In this document: in pieces, positions 34,185-43,765 of the stretch
Position numbering within the stretch: position 1 is the stretch's first letter
Layout of the letters: each line of letters opens with the position of its first letter
DNA from: Glutamicibacter mishrai
GTDB lineage: Bacteria; Actinomycetota; Actinomycetes; Actinomycetales; Micrococcaceae
NCBI RefSeq assembly: GCF_012221945.1
Contig: NZ_CP032549.1
Coordinates: forward strand, 62,001-126,000
DNA length: 64,000 bases
Direction of reading: 5' to 3'
Position numbers and translations under genes: made by a program
The notes under the pieces: generated by a model
What the model was told of the DNA's origin: nothing
The model's database searches: none
The model's input: only the letters and a program-made list of their open reading frames with translations

Positions 34185-34397
34185 CTAGTGGCTATGTGGT
34201 TCGTGAGTCTTGAACTGGCGGTGAATGTCCTGTTCTTCATCCTTCACCGAGTGGCGGTTGCCGACATTGGTGTAGGAAACAGTGATCAATAGCAAGATCA
34301 TCAGTGCAACAAAGATGCCGCCACCAATAAGCAGGGACCAGGTGTGTCCACCCAAGCCAGTCTCAGCGGCTTCAGAGGCCAGAATCAGCGCGTTCAA
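34185..34397 (-). CDS. Small single-pass membrane protein with His-rich tail
   Basis: 70 residues: a short N-terminus, one transmembrane helix ([20 protein letters not shown], about 21-40) and a charged tail ending in [12 protein letters not shown] with several histidines. No family is recognised beyond similar small proteins next to nadD in related actinobacteria. It ends 3 bp before nadD, so both are probably co-transcribed. Function unknown; metal binding by the tail is only a possibility. Confidence 0.65.
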   Translation of the reverse strand: MNALILASEAAETGLGGHTWSLLIGGGIFVALMILLLITVSYTNVGNRHSVKDEEQDIHRQFKTHEPHSH

Positions 34398-34424
34398 GTA
34401 ATTCTCCAGTCCTATTTACGGTTG

Positions 34425-34460
34425 CCATTGGCACATCGGCAAAGGCCGAGGCCCCAATGG
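34425..34460. terminator. Hairpin between proA and the small membrane gene
   Basis: CCATTGG (34425-34431) pairs with CCAATGG (34454-34460), with an inner CGG/CCG pairing. No T-tract; may be a weak terminator or a processing structure after proA. Confidence 0.35.
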
Positions 34461-34515
34461 TCCGAAAAGTAACGGTACGTTTCTTCTACATCCTACCGAA
34501 AACGGCGGTCAGAAA

Positions 34516-35817
34516 CTATTTACGAACGTGTCCGTCGCCTTGGACAATCCACTTCGTTGTCGTCAGTTCGGTCAGGCCCATCGGTCCACGTGCATGCATT
34601 TTTTGCGTTGAGATACCAACTTCAGCGCCAAGGCCGAGCTGCCCACCGTCGGTAAAGCGAGTCGAAGCGTTCACGATGACGGCAGCAGATTCGATCTCGG
34701 CGATGAATAGCTCAGCAGCAGCCAGTGACGAGGTGAGAATCGCTTCGGTGTGGCCGGTTGAGTATTCGCGAATGTGGTCCAGCGCCTCGTCGATGTCATC
34801 GACGACCTTGACCGCGAGATCCATATCCATGTATTCAACGCGCCAGTCTTCGTCCTGGGCTGGAACGGTTTCCAGATCAGGCACGAGAGCTGCAGCACGT
34901 TCATCTACGTGCAGGGTCACACCTGCTGCGGAGAGCGCCTTGAGCACCGAGGGTGCGACTTTCGAGTCCTTATGAATCAGCAAGGTCTCTACGGTATTGC
35001 ATACGCTTGGGCGTTGGGTCTTAGCGTTCATCAGGATGTCGATGGCCATCTGCTCTTCAGCCGAGGAATCCAAGAAGATATGAACGTTGCCTTCGCCGGT
35101 CTCAATCACTGGCACCTTGGCGGTGGTGACAACACGTTGAATCAGATCGCGTCCGCCGCGAGGGATCAGCACGTCGATCTTGCCGCGAGCACCCATCATG
35201 GCGTCGGCGCCCTCGCGACCGAACTGATCGATGGATGTCACCAGATCGCGTGGAAGCGAAACGGATTCCAAAGCGTCGCGAATGATCGAGACGAGGGCTT
35301 GGTTCGAGTGCAGTGCAGCAGTTCCGCCGCGCAGCAACACTGCGTTGCCGCTCTTCAGCGACAAGCCGGCGATATCAACCGTGACGTTGGGACGGGCTTC
35401 GTAAATCGTGCCGATGACGCCCATGGGGACGTTGATCTGGCGCATGCGCAGACCATTTGGCAAAGTCTCGCCGCGGACCACGCGACCCACGGGATCCGGC
35501 AGGCCTGCGAGTTCATGCAGGGCGGAAATCAAACCGTCAACGCGCTTGTCATCAAGTTTCAGGCGATCCAGCATGGCCACGGACGTGCCATTGGCCTGTC
35601 CGGCTTCCAAGTCCTTCTTGTTTTCCTGGAAGATCTTGGAGCGGTTCGTGTCGATTCCTGATGCGATCGCCAGCAGTGCACGGTCTTTCCAGTCGCGGTT
35701 GGCGCGCTTGAGCACTCGCGAGGCACGGCGAGCTCGATCAGCGAGCTGATAAACCGAACCAGTGACGTCGGAGATCTGTTCTTCTGTTCGTACTGCGTCG
35801 ATACTCATAGTTTCCAT
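34516..35817 (-). CDS. proA: Glutamate-5-semialdehyde dehydrogenase (gamma-glutamyl phosphate reductase)
   Basis: 433 residues. Second step of proline synthesis, NADPH-dependent reduction of gamma-glutamyl phosphate. Family marks: VPMGVIGTIYEARPNVTVDI (20, about 118-137), SGNAVLLRGGTAALHSN, and the catalytic Cys in RPSVCNTVETLLIHK (about 275-289). C-terminal ARGPMGLTELTTTKWIVQGDG is standard. Directly after proB (stop at 35819). Start 35817 (METMSID) or 35808 (MSID) cannot be separated. Confidence 0.95.
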   Translation of the reverse strand: METMSIDAVRTEEQISDVTGSVYQLADRARRASRVLKRANRDWKDRALLAIASGIDTNRSKIFQENKKDLEAGQANGTSVAMLDRLKLDDKRVDGLISALHELAGLPDPVGRVVRGETLPNGLRMRQINVPMGVIGTIYEARPNVTVDIAGLSLKSGNAVLLRGGTAALHSNQALVSIIRDALESVSLPRDLVTSIDQFGREGADAMMGARGKIDVLIPRGGRDLIQRVVTTAKVPVIETGEGNVHIFLDSSAEEQMAIDILMNAKTQRPSVCNTVETLLIHKDSKVAPSVLKALSAAGVTLHVDERAAALVPDLETVPAQDEDWRVEYMDMDLAVKVVDDIDEALDHIREYSTGHTEAILTSSLAAAELFIAEIESAAVIVNASTRFTDGGQLGLGAEVGISTQKMHARGPMGLTELTTTKWIVQGDGHVRK

Positions 35818-35818
35818 C

Positions 35819-36976
35819 CTAGAAAATAGGTTCGATCAAAGCTAGGCCATCGACATGCACGACCGATTTATCGTAACCTTCGCCGAGCTGCTCAACGAGA
35901 TCGCCGGTGTTCTGACCCAGCATCTCGGGCAGCTCCTCGGAGCTGTAGTTCACCAGGCCGCGGGCAAATGGCACACGATCTGATCCGCAGATTTCTACTA
36001 CGTCGCCGGGCTCGAAGGCGCCTTCTACGTCAATGATGCCGGCGGCCAGCAGAGAATTGGTGCCGCGGGAGATCGCCTGGACTGCTCCGTCGTCTAGGAT
36101 CAGCCGGCCCTCGATGCTTGCAAGGTACGCAAGCCATACGTCACGGGCAGAGCGGCGCGAATTTCGTGCGGCGAACCAGGTTCCCACATCCTCGCCGCGT
36201 AACGCCTTGGCGGCGTTGTCGGTGCTGGTGACCAATGTCGGAATGCCGGCGGAGGAGCTCATGGTGGCGGCGTCGACTTTGGTGATCATGCCGCCGGTAC
36301 CGACGCCTGCTGCGCCCGGGGTGCCCAGGTCGACGGCTTCCAGCTCGTCAGGATGCTCGATGGTGGTGATGCGGCTGCCGCCGTCTTCAGGATGCGCGTC
36401 GTAAACGGAATCGACATCCGAGAATAGGAGCAGTGCGTCGGCCTTGACTAGGTGCGCTACCAGGGAGGCAAGGCGGTCGTTGTCGCCGAAGCGGATTTCG
36501 CGTGTTGCCACGGCGTCATTTTCATTGACGATGGGAAGGACGCCAAGATTCAAGAGGCGCACGAGGGAGCGCAGGGCGTTGGTGTAGGACGAGCGCCGCA
36601 TCAAGTCGTCGGCGGTCAGCAGGACCTGGCCGACTCGCAAGTCGTGCTCTTCAAATAGCTGCGTGTATTCGGCCAGCAGCAAGCCTTGGCCGACAGCCGC
36701 GGCGGCCTGCTGGGTTGCCAGGTCCTTAGGACGCTTTGGCAAACCCAGCGGGGCCAGGCCGGCAGCAATTGCACCGGAAGAAACGAGGATTACCTCGGTA
36801 CCGTTGTTCACGGTTTCGGCGAGAGTGTCCACCAAGAACTTCAGTCTTTCATGGGATATTCCCCCGCTAACCGTGGTCAGTGAGCTGGATCCAACCTTTA
36901 CTACGAGTCGCCGTGCGTCCGGCAATTCGTGAGGAGAGGTAATGGCTGAAATAGTCTTAGTGGCACTTTCACTCAT
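35819..36976 (-). CDS. proB: Glutamate 5-kinase with C-terminal PUA domain
   Basis: 385 residues. First step of proline synthesis. Amino-acid kinase fold: VVKVGSSSLTTVSGG (about 24-38), ILVSSGAIAAG (about 62-72), FGDNDRLASLVAHLVKAD (about 166), GTGGMITKVDAATM (about 229). The PUA domain (about 290-370) contains RGTNSLLAAGIIDVEGAFEPGD, split by the consensus Leu-rich turn. Feedback inhibition by proline is the family norm and the contact region looks normal. GAGGAAGAA precedes ATG. The gene begins 3 bp after obg and ends 1 bp before proA, forming an obg-proB-proA transcription unit. Confidence 0.95.
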   Translation of the reverse strand: MSESATKTISAITSPHELPDARRLVVKVGSSSLTTVSGGISHERLKFLVDTLAETVNNGTEVILVSSGAIAAGLAPLGLPKRPKDLATQQAAAAVGQGLLLAEYTQLFEEHDLRVGQVLLTADDLMRRSSYTNALRSLVRLLNLGVLPIVNENDAVATREIRFGDNDRLASLVAHLVKADALLLFSDVDSVYDAHPEDGGSRITTIEHPDELEAVDLGTPGAAGVGTGGMITKVDAATMSSSAGIPTLVTSTDNAAKALRGEDVGTWFAARNSRRSARDVWLAYLASIEGRLILDDGAVQAISRGTNSLLAAGIIDVEGAFEPGDVVEICGSDRVPFARGLVNYSSEELPEMLGQNTGDLVEQLGEGYDKSVVHVDGLALIEPIF

Positions 36977-36979
36977 ACT

Positions 36980-38569
36980 TTATTCTTCCTCCTGTGCTGC
37001 CTTCTTTCCAGCAGCGTTTTTTGCGTTCTTGGCGTTGACCGATTCGGTCCAGATTCCGGCCTTGCGTTCGGCTTCCAGCTCCTGACGAGCGGCGGCCTTG
37101 GCGGCCTTCCGGTCCTCGTGTTCGGCGCGCTTTTCTTCGCGGGTCTTTCGATTGCCGCGGTCTTCGAGTCGCACGTCTTCGCCACGGCGGCTGCCGCCGA
37201 GCAATTCCGCGCCGGCAGCCATGGTTGGCTCCCAGTCAAAGACCACAGAATCTTCTTCGGAACCAATGACGACAGCGTCGCCCGGCTTGGCTCCGGCCTT
37301 GAATAGCTTGTTTTCTACCCCCAGTTTGGCCAGGCGGTCAGCAAGGTAGCCGACAGCCTCATCATTTCGGAAGTCGGTCTGCATGATCCAGCGTTCCGGC
37401 TTTTCGCCGATAACGCGCCACAATGGCTCAAGGTTTTGTTCCTCGCGGCGAATGTAGAACTCTTCCTTGTTGCTAAAGCGCGGACGGATCACTGGCACCT
37501 CGACTACCGGTGCCTCGACGACCTGCTCGGCTCGCGCTTGTTCTACCAATTCAGCCATAGCGAAGGACAGTTCACGCAATCCGTTACGTGACAGGGCTGA
37601 GATTTCAAACACGCGGTATCCGCGCTTTTCCAGCTCTGGGCGCACGAATTCAGCCATCTCAGCGCCATCTGGCATGTCGACCTTGTTGAGCGCAATCAGC
37701 TTAGGGCGATCAATGAGCGGAACGATTGTGCCGTCGGTTCCGGCGAAAGTGGAGTCGGCTTCGTAGTTCGCCAGCTCGGCTTCGATGATGTCCAGGTCGG
37801 TGATCGGATCACGATCGGATTCCAGTGAGGCGCAGTCCAAGACGTGCACGATGGCAGCGCAACGCTCAACGTGGCGCAGGAACTCGTGGCCCAGGCCCTT
37901 GCCCTCGGATGCGCCAGGGATCAGCCCTGGGACGTCGGCGACGGTGAAGCGGGTCTCGCCTGCCTGGACGACACCCAGGTTCGGGACCAGGGTGGTGAAT
38001 GGATAATCGGCGATCTTCGGGCGCGCAGCGGAAACTGCAGCGATCAACGAGGACTTGCCAGCCGATGGGTAGCCCACCAGTGCGATGTCGGCCATGGACT
38101 TGAGCTCCAGGACGATGTCCTGGCTGGTTCCGGGAATGCCGAGCAAGGCAAAGCCTGGTGCCTTGCGCTTGTCAGAAGAGATGGCTGCGTTGCCCAGGCC
38201 GCCCATGCCGCCGATGGCAGCGATGTACTCGTCGCCGACGTTGATCAGGTCGCCGAGGATGTCGCCGTCCTTGGACTTCACCACGGTGCCGGCAGGCACG
38301 CCGAGGATCAGGTCTTCGCCGTGCTTGCCCGGGTGCAGTCCACCCTTGCCTGGCTCGCCGTTGCCGGCCTTGCGGTGTGGCAGGTGGTGGAAGTCCAGCA
38401 GCGTGGTGACCTGGGGGTCGACGCGCAAGATGATGTCGCCACCCTTGCCGCCGTTGCCGCCATCGGGTCCGCCAAGCGGTTTGAATTTCTCGCGCTTGAT
38501 GGACACACAACCGTGGCCACCATTACCTGCGGTGACATGAAGGGTTACGCGATCAACGAATGCAGCCAC
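36980..38569 (-). CDS. obg: Obg/CgtA-family GTPase (ribosome assembly and stress)
   Basis: 529 residues in three parts: glycine-rich OBG domain (1-158, [33 protein letters not shown]), Ras-like G domain (about 160-340: [11 protein letters not shown]-loop, DVPGLIPGA switch [14 protein letters not shown]), and an OCT domain followed by a basic, Lys/Ala/Glu-rich tail (about 460-529, [19 protein letters not shown]). GTG at 38569 is the start; AGGAGAAG lies 13 nt upstream. It follows rpmA as usual, separated by a hairpin, and runs into proB. Confidence 0.95.
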   Translation of the reverse strand: MAAFVDRVTLHVTAGNGGHGCVSIKREKFKPLGGPDGGNGGKGGDIILRVDPQVTTLLDFHHLPHRKAGNGEPGKGGLHPGKHGEDLILGVPAGTVVKSKDGDILGDLINVGDEYIAAIGGMGGLGNAAISSDKRKAPGFALLGIPGTSQDIVLELKSMADIALVGYPSAGKSSLIAAVSAARPKIADYPFTTLVPNLGVVQAGETRFTVADVPGLIPGASEGKGLGHEFLRHVERCAAIVHVLDCASLESDRDPITDLDIIEAELANYEADSTFAGTDGTIVPLIDRPKLIALNKVDMPDGAEMAEFVRPELEKRGYRVFEISALSRNGLRELSFAMAELVEQARAEQVVEAPVVEVPVIRPRFSNKEEFYIRREEQNLEPLWRVIGEKPERWIMQTDFRNDEAVGYLADRLAKLGVENKLFKAGAKPGDAVVIGSEEDSVVFDWEPTMAAGAELLGGSRRGEDVRLEDRGNRKTREEKRAEHEDRKAAKAAARQELEAERKAGIWTESVNAKNAKNAAGKKAAQEEE

Positions 38570-38634
38570 GGGGCCATCTTCTCCTAGAACGGGGGTGCGA
38601 GTTGTTCTCGCAGAAAAAGTCTATCTACGCACAC

Positions 38635-38665
38635 AAGGGGCGGACCGAATAACGGCCCACCCCTT
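38635..38665 (-). terminator. Hairpin between rpmA and obg
   Basis: 38635-38647 pairs with 38653-38665 in a 13-bp stem with two G-T wobbles and a 5-nt loop; the minus-strand U-tract comes only about 20 nt later, so it may be a partial terminator that tunes obg relative to the ribosomal proteins. Confidence 0.5.
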
Positions 38666-38695
38666 CTGTACTAAAAAATTTGCCTGATGCCTGAA

Positions 38696-38950
38696 TTAGG
38701 CAGCAGCAACAATGTTCACCACGCGGCGACCACGACGGGTGCCGAACTCGACTGCACCAGCAGCCAAGGCGAACAGGGTGTCATCCTTGCCACGACCTAC
38801 GCCGGCGCCTGGGTGGAAGTGGGTGCCACGCTGACGAACGATGATTTCGCCAGCCTTGACTTCCTGACCACCAAAGCGCTTTACGCCTAGGTACTGTGCG
38901 TTGGAATCGCGACCGTTGCGAGTGGAACTCGCACCTTTCTTATGTGCCAT
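38696..38950 (-). CDS. rpmA: 50S ribosomal protein L27
   Basis: 84 residues, beginning [20 protein letters not shown], the standard actinobacterial start (no Firmicute-type N-terminal cleavage peptide), through [23 protein letters not shown], split around RGTHFHPG, to the basic C-terminus. L27's N-terminus reaches the peptidyl-transferase centre. It lies 49 bp after rplU with GAGGCTAAAAGGC upstream of the ATG. Same operon as rplU. Confidence 0.96.
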   Translation of the reverse strand: MAHKKGASSTRNGRDSNAQYLGVKRFGGQEVKAGEIIVRQRGTHFHPGAGVGRGKDDTLFALAAGAVEFGTRRGRRVVNIVAAA

Positions 38951-38999
38951 GCCTTTTAGCCTCTTTCGCTACAAAAATGGATATTACGATCAGCCAGAA

Positions 39000-39320
39000 T
39001 TAGGCGATCGAGGTGACCTTGACCTTGGTCAGAGCGGCACGGAAGCCCTGGCGCTTCTTGTAACCGGTCTTGTTCTTGTACTTCTGGATAACGATCTTCT
39101 CGCCACGAAGGTTTTCTACAACCTCAGCGGTGACCTTGACCTTAGCCAGATCAGCAGCGGCGGAAGTTACCTTCTCGCCATCTACCAACAGCAAAGCAGG
39201 AAGCTCGATGGAGCTACCTGGGGCAGCCTGAAGACGGTCAACGGTGATGAGGTCTCCTACGGAAACCTTCTCCTGGTGGCCGCCTGCGCGGACAATTGCG
39301 TACACCACGTGGGTACTCAC
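39000..39320 (-). CDS. rplU: 50S ribosomal protein L21
   Basis: 106 residues. The family start [20 protein letters not shown] appears after a short MSTHV extension, and the C-terminal [23 protein letters not shown] (23; core [13 protein letters not shown]) is the 23S rRNA-binding signature. Start may be GTG at 39320 or the in-frame GTG at 39308 just before VYAIV. A structured leader lies upstream (see 39417-39449). Confidence 0.95.
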   Translation of the reverse strand: MSTHVVYAIVRAGGHQEKVSVGDLITVDRLQAAPGSSIELPALLLVDGEKVTSAAADLAKVKVTAEVVENLRGEKIVIQKYKNKTGYKKRQGFRAALTKVKVTSIA

Positions 39321-39416
39321 TTCTACTCGACGTTTATTGTCTTACCGGCGCAGATATCGACCCGAACACCCATAAATGAGTGCGTATCCCGGGGATCTCA
39401 TGCGCTTGTGCCTTGA

Positions 39417-39449
39417 CGCCGAGCGGACGGAAAGTCCGTGATCTTGGCG
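39417..39449 (-). ncRNA. Structured 5' leader element of rplU-rpmA
   Basis: As RNA (minus strand): outer stem CGCCAAG/CTCGGCG (one G-U pair), a 4-nt one-sided bulge, inner stem CGGAC/GTCCG, loop of 5 nt. It lies about 97 nt upstream of the rplU start and downstream of the predicted promoter, the position of L21-type autoregulatory leaders. Not matched to an Rfam model here. Confidence 0.45.
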
Positions 39450-39466
39450 TTTAGCACCGATCAACT

Positions 39467-39496
39467 AGATTACGCTAGTCCACACCACTGGGGCAA
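39467..39496 (-). promoter_or_regulatory. Predicted promoter of rplU-rpmA
   Basis: On the minus strand TTGCCC (39496-39491), 18-bp spacer, TAATCT (39472-39467). The -35 overlaps the arm of the hairpin behind RNase E. Confidence 0.4.
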
Positions 39497-39512
39497 ATAC
39501 AAACTGCCCCAG
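39488..39512 (-). terminator. Hairpin after the RNase E/G gene
   Basis: CTGGGGCA (39488-39495) pairs with TGCCCCAG (39505-39512), 9-nt loop. No T-tract; may act as a factor-dependent terminator or 3'-end stabiliser. Confidence 0.45.
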
Positions 39513-39536
39513 CGGGTGAAGCGTGACCAAGTTCAT

Positions 39537-42500
39537 CTATTTCAGCTCGCGCACCGGAACGCCGACACCGAACATTACCGGTTGCCCGGCAGGCTCAGCT
39601 GGCTTTTCGTTTTGCGAACTGGAGGCATCCATTTGAACTACCGAACCGGTAGCGGCGGATACCTCTGCCACGAGAACCTCTGCAGTCGCGTCGCCCTGAG
39701 CCGAGGTGGCTCGACGGCTGCGTCGCTTTGGTTTCGTGGAATTCTGTGGGGCCACCGCGCTAGCGGCAGCCGAAGCTTCGACAGGGGCCTTGGCCTCGGT
39801 CGCGACCGGAGCGCTCGACGCTGGCATAGCCAGACCGGTCAGCACCGGCTGGTCCTGCACCGACACGGCACCAGCGCCCTGCGGGCGTGAAGCCCGGCGG
39901 GAACGCTTGCGAGGCTGCTCAGCAGGCTTGGACTCATCGTCCGCAACAGGGGCAACTGGCTGCTGCTCCTGAACGGCCTGATCGGATTCTGCCGGCTGGG
40001 CTTCCTGCTGCTGCGCCTCGCCCTGTGAACGGTTGCGTCCACGGGAGCGCGAGCGGCGACGCGGCTTGCGCGACGACTCGCCATTCTCCTCATCGCTCTC
40101 GTCCTTGCCCGGCAGGGCAGCTTCAAGGGCTTCAAGGGTTACGGCGACTTCGGCGGCAACCGGAGTGCTGGTCTTGATAACAGGAATCTGCTCGCCTTCG
40201 ATGCTCACAGCGTTCTCCACGTGTGGCTCCAGGTGCGATGCGGCGGCGATGCTTGCCAACGCATTGCGGGTAGCTTCATCCTTCTCGCCGTTCGGCGCAG
40301 CCTCCTGCTTGGCAGCTGGCTTGGCCTCGTCCTTCTCGCCACCGCGGCGGCGGCGTGAATTGCGGCTCGGCTTCTCGCTGAACTTCTTGGCGTGGGGTTC
40401 GCCAGCGGAGTTGAAGGTGCGGCGCGACTCAACCGGCTCTTCGTGGGTGATGACACCCGCGCCAGCGCAGTGCTCGCACTCTTCGCCGAAGACCTCAAGC
40501 AGGCCGGTGCCCATGCGCTTGCGAGTCATCTGGACCAGGCCCAGGGAGGTCACTTCGGCCACCTGGTGCTTGGTGCGGTCACGGCCCAGGCACTCCACCA
40601 GGCGGCGCAGTACCAGATCGCGGTTGGATTCAAGGACCATGTCGATGAAGTCGATGACGATAATGCCGCCGATATCACGCAGGCGCAGCTGGCGGACAAC
40701 TTCCTCGGCCGCTTCCAAGTTGTTCTTGGTGACGGTTTCTTCGAGGTTGCCGCCCGAGCCGGTGAATTTGCCGGTGTTCACGTCAATGACGGTCATCGCT
40801 TCGGTGCGGTCGATGACCAGCGAACCACCCGATGGCAGGTAGACCTTGCGGTCCAGCGCCTTGGCGATCTGCTCATCAACACGGTAGTTGGCGAAGATAT
40901 CCTCTTCGGACTCCCACTTCTCCAGGCGGCCCATCAGATCCGGTGCCACGTACATGACGTAGGCCTCGATGGTGTCCCATGCGTGCTCGCCGGAAACGAT
41001 CAGCTTGGTGAAGTCCTCATTGAAGACATCGCGAACGACCTTGATGGTCAGATCCGGCTCGGAGTACAGCAGTTCCGGAGCCAGGGTCTTGGTGGAGTTG
41101 GCCTGCTCTTCGATACCTTCCCACTGCGCGCGCAGTCGGTTGATGTCGTTGGTCAGCTCTTCTTCCGAGGCGCCTTCAGCGGCCGTGCGGACAATGACGC
41201 CGGCGTTTTCCGGCAGGTGATCCTTCAGGATCTTCTTCAGGCGCTGGCGCTCGACATCTGGCAGCTTGCGCGAGATGCCGGTCATCGAACCACCTGGCAC
41301 GTAGACCAGGTAGCGGCCCGGCAGGGAGATCTGGCTGGTCAGGCGGGCACCCTTGTGTCCCACAGGGTCCTTGGTGACCTGCACGAGCACCGAGTCGCCG
41401 GCCTTCAGCGCGTTTTCAATGCGACGCGGCTGGCCTTCAAGGGCCGCTACATCCCAGTTGACTTCGCCTGCATACAACACGGCATTGCGACCGCGTCCGA
41501 TATCGACGAAGGCAGCTTCCATGGACGGAAGGACGTTCTGGACCTTGCCGACATACACATTGCCGATCAGGGAGTCCTGCTGGGTCTTGGAAACGAAGTG
41601 CTCTGCGAGTACCCCATCTTCAAGCACGCCGATCTGGATACGGTCCTCGCGCTGGCGCACGATCATCTTGCGCTCTACGGATTCACGGCGCGCCAAGAAC
41701 TCGGCTTCGGTGATGACCTGGCGGCGGCGTCCGGTCTCGCGGGATTCACGGCGGCGCTGGCGCTTGGCCTCAAGGCGAGTCGATCCGCGCACGGAGGTCA
41801 CCTTGTCACTGGCGGAGCTGTGGCTTTCGATGCTGCCACGTGGCGCGCGGACGCGGGTTACGGTGTTTGGCGGATCGTCTTGTGAACCACCCTCGAGCTC
41901 CAGGTCCACATCGCCGCGGCGGCGGCGGCGACGGCGACGTGAGGTCACGTCATCGCTTTCGGCCTCGGCAGTTTCCTGGCGCGCTGGCTCCTGCTTTTTG
42001 GCAACAACCTGTGCCAAGACGGCCTGGGCGGTTTCAGGCACGGCGAATGGATTCAAGATCATGGAGCTGCCGTGCTCGGCCAATAGCTGGCCGGTGTGGT
42101 CCTCTACGGACTCGGTGGCGGCTTGTGCCACCGACTGGTCGTCTGCTGCAGCTTCTGCGTTCACGGCTTCTTCGGTGCCGAGCTGTGCTGCTTCGGTCTT
42201 GGCCGCTGCTTGCTCGACCGCCTCGTCGCTGGCTGCATGGCGTGCCACCTGTGCACGACGCTCAGCCTGGCGGCTGGCACGCTGGGTGGTATCAGGCGTA
42301 GAAACCTGAGTGCGGCGAGTGGCTCGCCAGCGGTATGGGCTTTCTTCAATGCCGGCTGCGGCATTGAGCTCGGCCAGAGTCATGGCGCGACGCAATGGCC
42401 GCGCAGGGGTGGTTGAAACGCTGGTACGACGGGCTCGCGTTGAACGGTTGCCCCGCTTGTTACCTTGCGCTCCACCCTTTCGTTGATTTGCTGCGCTCAT
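39537..42500 (-). CDS. rne: Ribonuclease E/G family endoribonuclease
   Basis: 987 residues in the actinobacterial layout: a catalytic core between disordered arms. N-terminal arm (1-~285) is basic and Ala/Glu-rich with RRRRRRRGDVDLE. The S1-containing core starts with DRIQIGVLEDGVLAEHFV (about 290) and includes KDPVGHKGARLTSQISLPGR. Catalytic aspartates lie in VIDVNTGKF (about 568) and IIVIDFIDM (about 615), and the Zn-link is ECEHCAGAG (about 671-679). The C-terminal arm (~700-987) is low complexity with RRRSRSRGRNRSQG and is the likely scaffold and RNA-binding region. Processes rRNA precursors and starts mRNA decay. Followed by rplU. Confidence 0.93.
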   Translation of the reverse strand: MSAANQRKGGAQGNKRGNRSTRARRTSVSTTPARPLRRAMTLAELNAAAGIEESPYRWRATRRTQVSTPDTTQRASRQAERRAQVARHAASDEAVEQAAAKTEAAQLGTEEAVNAEAAADDQSVAQAATESVEDHTGQLLAEHGSSMILNPFAVPETAQAVLAQVVAKKQEPARQETAEAESDDVTSRRRRRRRRGDVDLELEGGSQDDPPNTVTRVRAPRGSIESHSSASDKVTSVRGSTRLEAKRQRRRESRETGRRRQVITEAEFLARRESVERKMIVRQREDRIQIGVLEDGVLAEHFVSKTQQDSLIGNVYVGKVQNVLPSMEAAFVDIGRGRNAVLYAGEVNWDVAALEGQPRRIENALKAGDSVLVQVTKDPVGHKGARLTSQISLPGRYLVYVPGGSMTGISRKLPDVERQRLKKILKDHLPENAGVIVRTAAEGASEEELTNDINRLRAQWEGIEEQANSTKTLAPELLYSEPDLTIKVVRDVFNEDFTKLIVSGEHAWDTIEAYVMYVAPDLMGRLEKWESEEDIFANYRVDEQIAKALDRKVYLPSGGSLVIDRTEAMTVIDVNTGKFTGSGGNLEETVTKNNLEAAEEVVRQLRLRDIGGIIVIDFIDMVLESNRDLVLRRLVECLGRDRTKHQVAEVTSLGLVQMTRKRMGTGLLEVFGEECEHCAGAGVITHEEPVESRRTFNSAGEPHAKKFSEKPSRNSRRRRGGEKDEAKPAAKQEAAPNGEKDEATRNALASIAAASHLEPHVENAVSIEGEQIPVIKTSTPVAAEVAVTLEALEAALPGKDESDEENGESSRKPRRRSRSRGRNRSQGEAQQQEAQPAESDQAVQEQQPVAPVADDESKPAEQPRKRSRRASRPQGAGAVSVQDQPVLTGLAMPASSAPVATEAKAPVEASAAASAVAPQNSTKPKRRSRRATSAQGDATAEVLVAEVSAATGSVVQMDASSSQNEKPAEPAGQPVMFGVGVPVRELK

Positions 42501-42987
42501 TTAAATTCGCGTACTCCTACTTTGTCCCGCTTTGGCATCCTCCACAGACGGCGCCGTAGCTGAAACTACAATCATCACGTGTCCTTGACCGGTTTCTTTA
42601 AACCAGCCAGACACAAAAGCTCGCTATTTTCCACGGGATTGCCACTGGCTTATTTGACTAAGCCGGACGCAATTTCTGCGGATCAACGTGGCCTATGAAA
42701 ACCGGCTGCTTTCCTTTGCAGCCCTACGATCCGCGGTATTCCCTCGGGAGGCGCACATATTGGGCACTCAACCGAAGCGATGCATCGCCTGGCGATCTGT
42801 TGTTTCAAAAGTCTGTCGTCGGGTTGAAAGCAGACTGTGGATCCGCGAACAACCATTTCCATTCTCTCATATTTCGTTCATGCCTTGTTCATTGCTTCTC
42901 ATCAGTTGCACAGAATCGCTTCCTAAGATGAAAAACGCTCGAAGCGGAATCTCCCGCTTTCCTACAAATTTATGGAATAGTCGAAAC
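42501..42987. other. Long non-coding interval between rne and the VKOR gene
   Basis: 487 bp between divergent genes. It should hold the rne promoter and 5' leader; RNase E leaders are often self-regulating, and small hairpins such as GGCTGC/GCAGCC (42704-42709/42718-42723) are visible but weak. A plus-strand frame continuous with VKOR reaches back to 42688 but lacks codon quality and a ribosome-binding site. Confidence 0.4.
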
Positions 42988-43611
42988 ATGGTTTCATCAC
43001 TAGAAAAGAGCCACAACCCGGGCGTGTTGCCATGGTGGGCCAAGGACCGCGGATTCGGACTGGTTCTCATCGCAACAGGGTTCATCTCATGGCTCGCAGC
43101 CGGAACCCTCGTTTTGGAACGCATCGAGCTGTATAAGAACCCTGATTACGTCACCAGCTGTGATATCAATCCATGGATTTCCTGCGGCACCGTGATGAGG
43201 TCGGAGCAGGCAGGGATCTTCGGATTCCCTAATCCGTTTTTCGGCATTGTCTGCTTTGCCATAGTCATCACGATTGGCATGATGCTGTTAGCTGGAGCCA
43301 ACAAGCTCCAGCGATGGTTCTGGCTCTGCTTCCAGCTGGGCATCACCGCAGCAATGGGCCTGGTGATCTGGTTCTGGTCACAGGCACTGTATGAAATCAA
43401 TGCCCTTTGCCCCTACTGCATGGTGGTGTGGGCCATGGTGATTCCGCTCTTCGTCTTCACCACAGCGCGCAACGTGGTCACAGGCATCATTCCTGCCGGT
43501 GCTGGGTTGAAGAAATTCTTTACCGAGTGGAGCTGGATTGTCACCGCGATCCTGTGGCTCCTGGTTGCAGCTTCAGTGGTTCTACGTTTCCCGAATGCGT
43601 TCTTCGGCTAG
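42988..43611 (+). CDS. Vitamin K epoxide reductase (VKOR) family membrane protein
   Basis: 207 residues with about five hydrophobic helices. The redox motif CPYC (about 141-144, NALCPYCMVVW) and the loop cysteines in TSCDINPWISCG (about 58 and 66) match bacterial VKOR, which reoxidises a DsbA-like disulfide-forming partner using menaquinone. No thioredoxin-like gene or domain is adjacent. ATG at 42988 is chosen because the family's first helix begins soon after (GFGLVLIATGFISWLAAG); upstream in-frame starts at 42928 and 42688 would add unrelated sequence. The ribosome-binding site is weak, so the start is uncertain. Confidence 0.87.
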   Translation: MVSSLEKSHNPGVLPWWAKDRGFGLVLIATGFISWLAAGTLVLERIELYKNPDYVTSCDINPWISCGTVMRSEQAGIFGFPNPFFGIVCFAIVITIGMMLLAGANKLQRWFWLCFQLGITAAMGLVIWFWSQALYEINALCPYCMVVWAMVIPLFVFTTARNVVTGIIPAGAGLKKFFTEWSWIVTAILWLLVAASVVLRFPNAFFG

Positions 43612-43765
43612 ATTCTGCATCTCCGCCTGCCGGTTCGTTGCGCTTGCAACGGGCCGGCTTTTCATTTGCCGGGAACCACTGCATGCTTCATGGGCAAGAC
43701 AGCTGCGCCTGCCGCTACTGGTTCGCGCACTGCGATCTTTGCATCCCTTCCACAGCTAGGACAGC

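Noticed and set aside
34774..35661. Plus-strand frame of 295 codons
   Set aside because: Antisense to proA.
40392..41885. Plus-strand frame of 497 codons
   Set aside because: Entirely antisense to the catalytic core of RNase E/G; the long open frame comes from GC-rich codon structure.
42688..42987. 100-codon N-terminal extension of VKOR
   Set aside because: Composition unlike a membrane or signal region, no ribosome-binding site, and the VKOR family starts near 42988.
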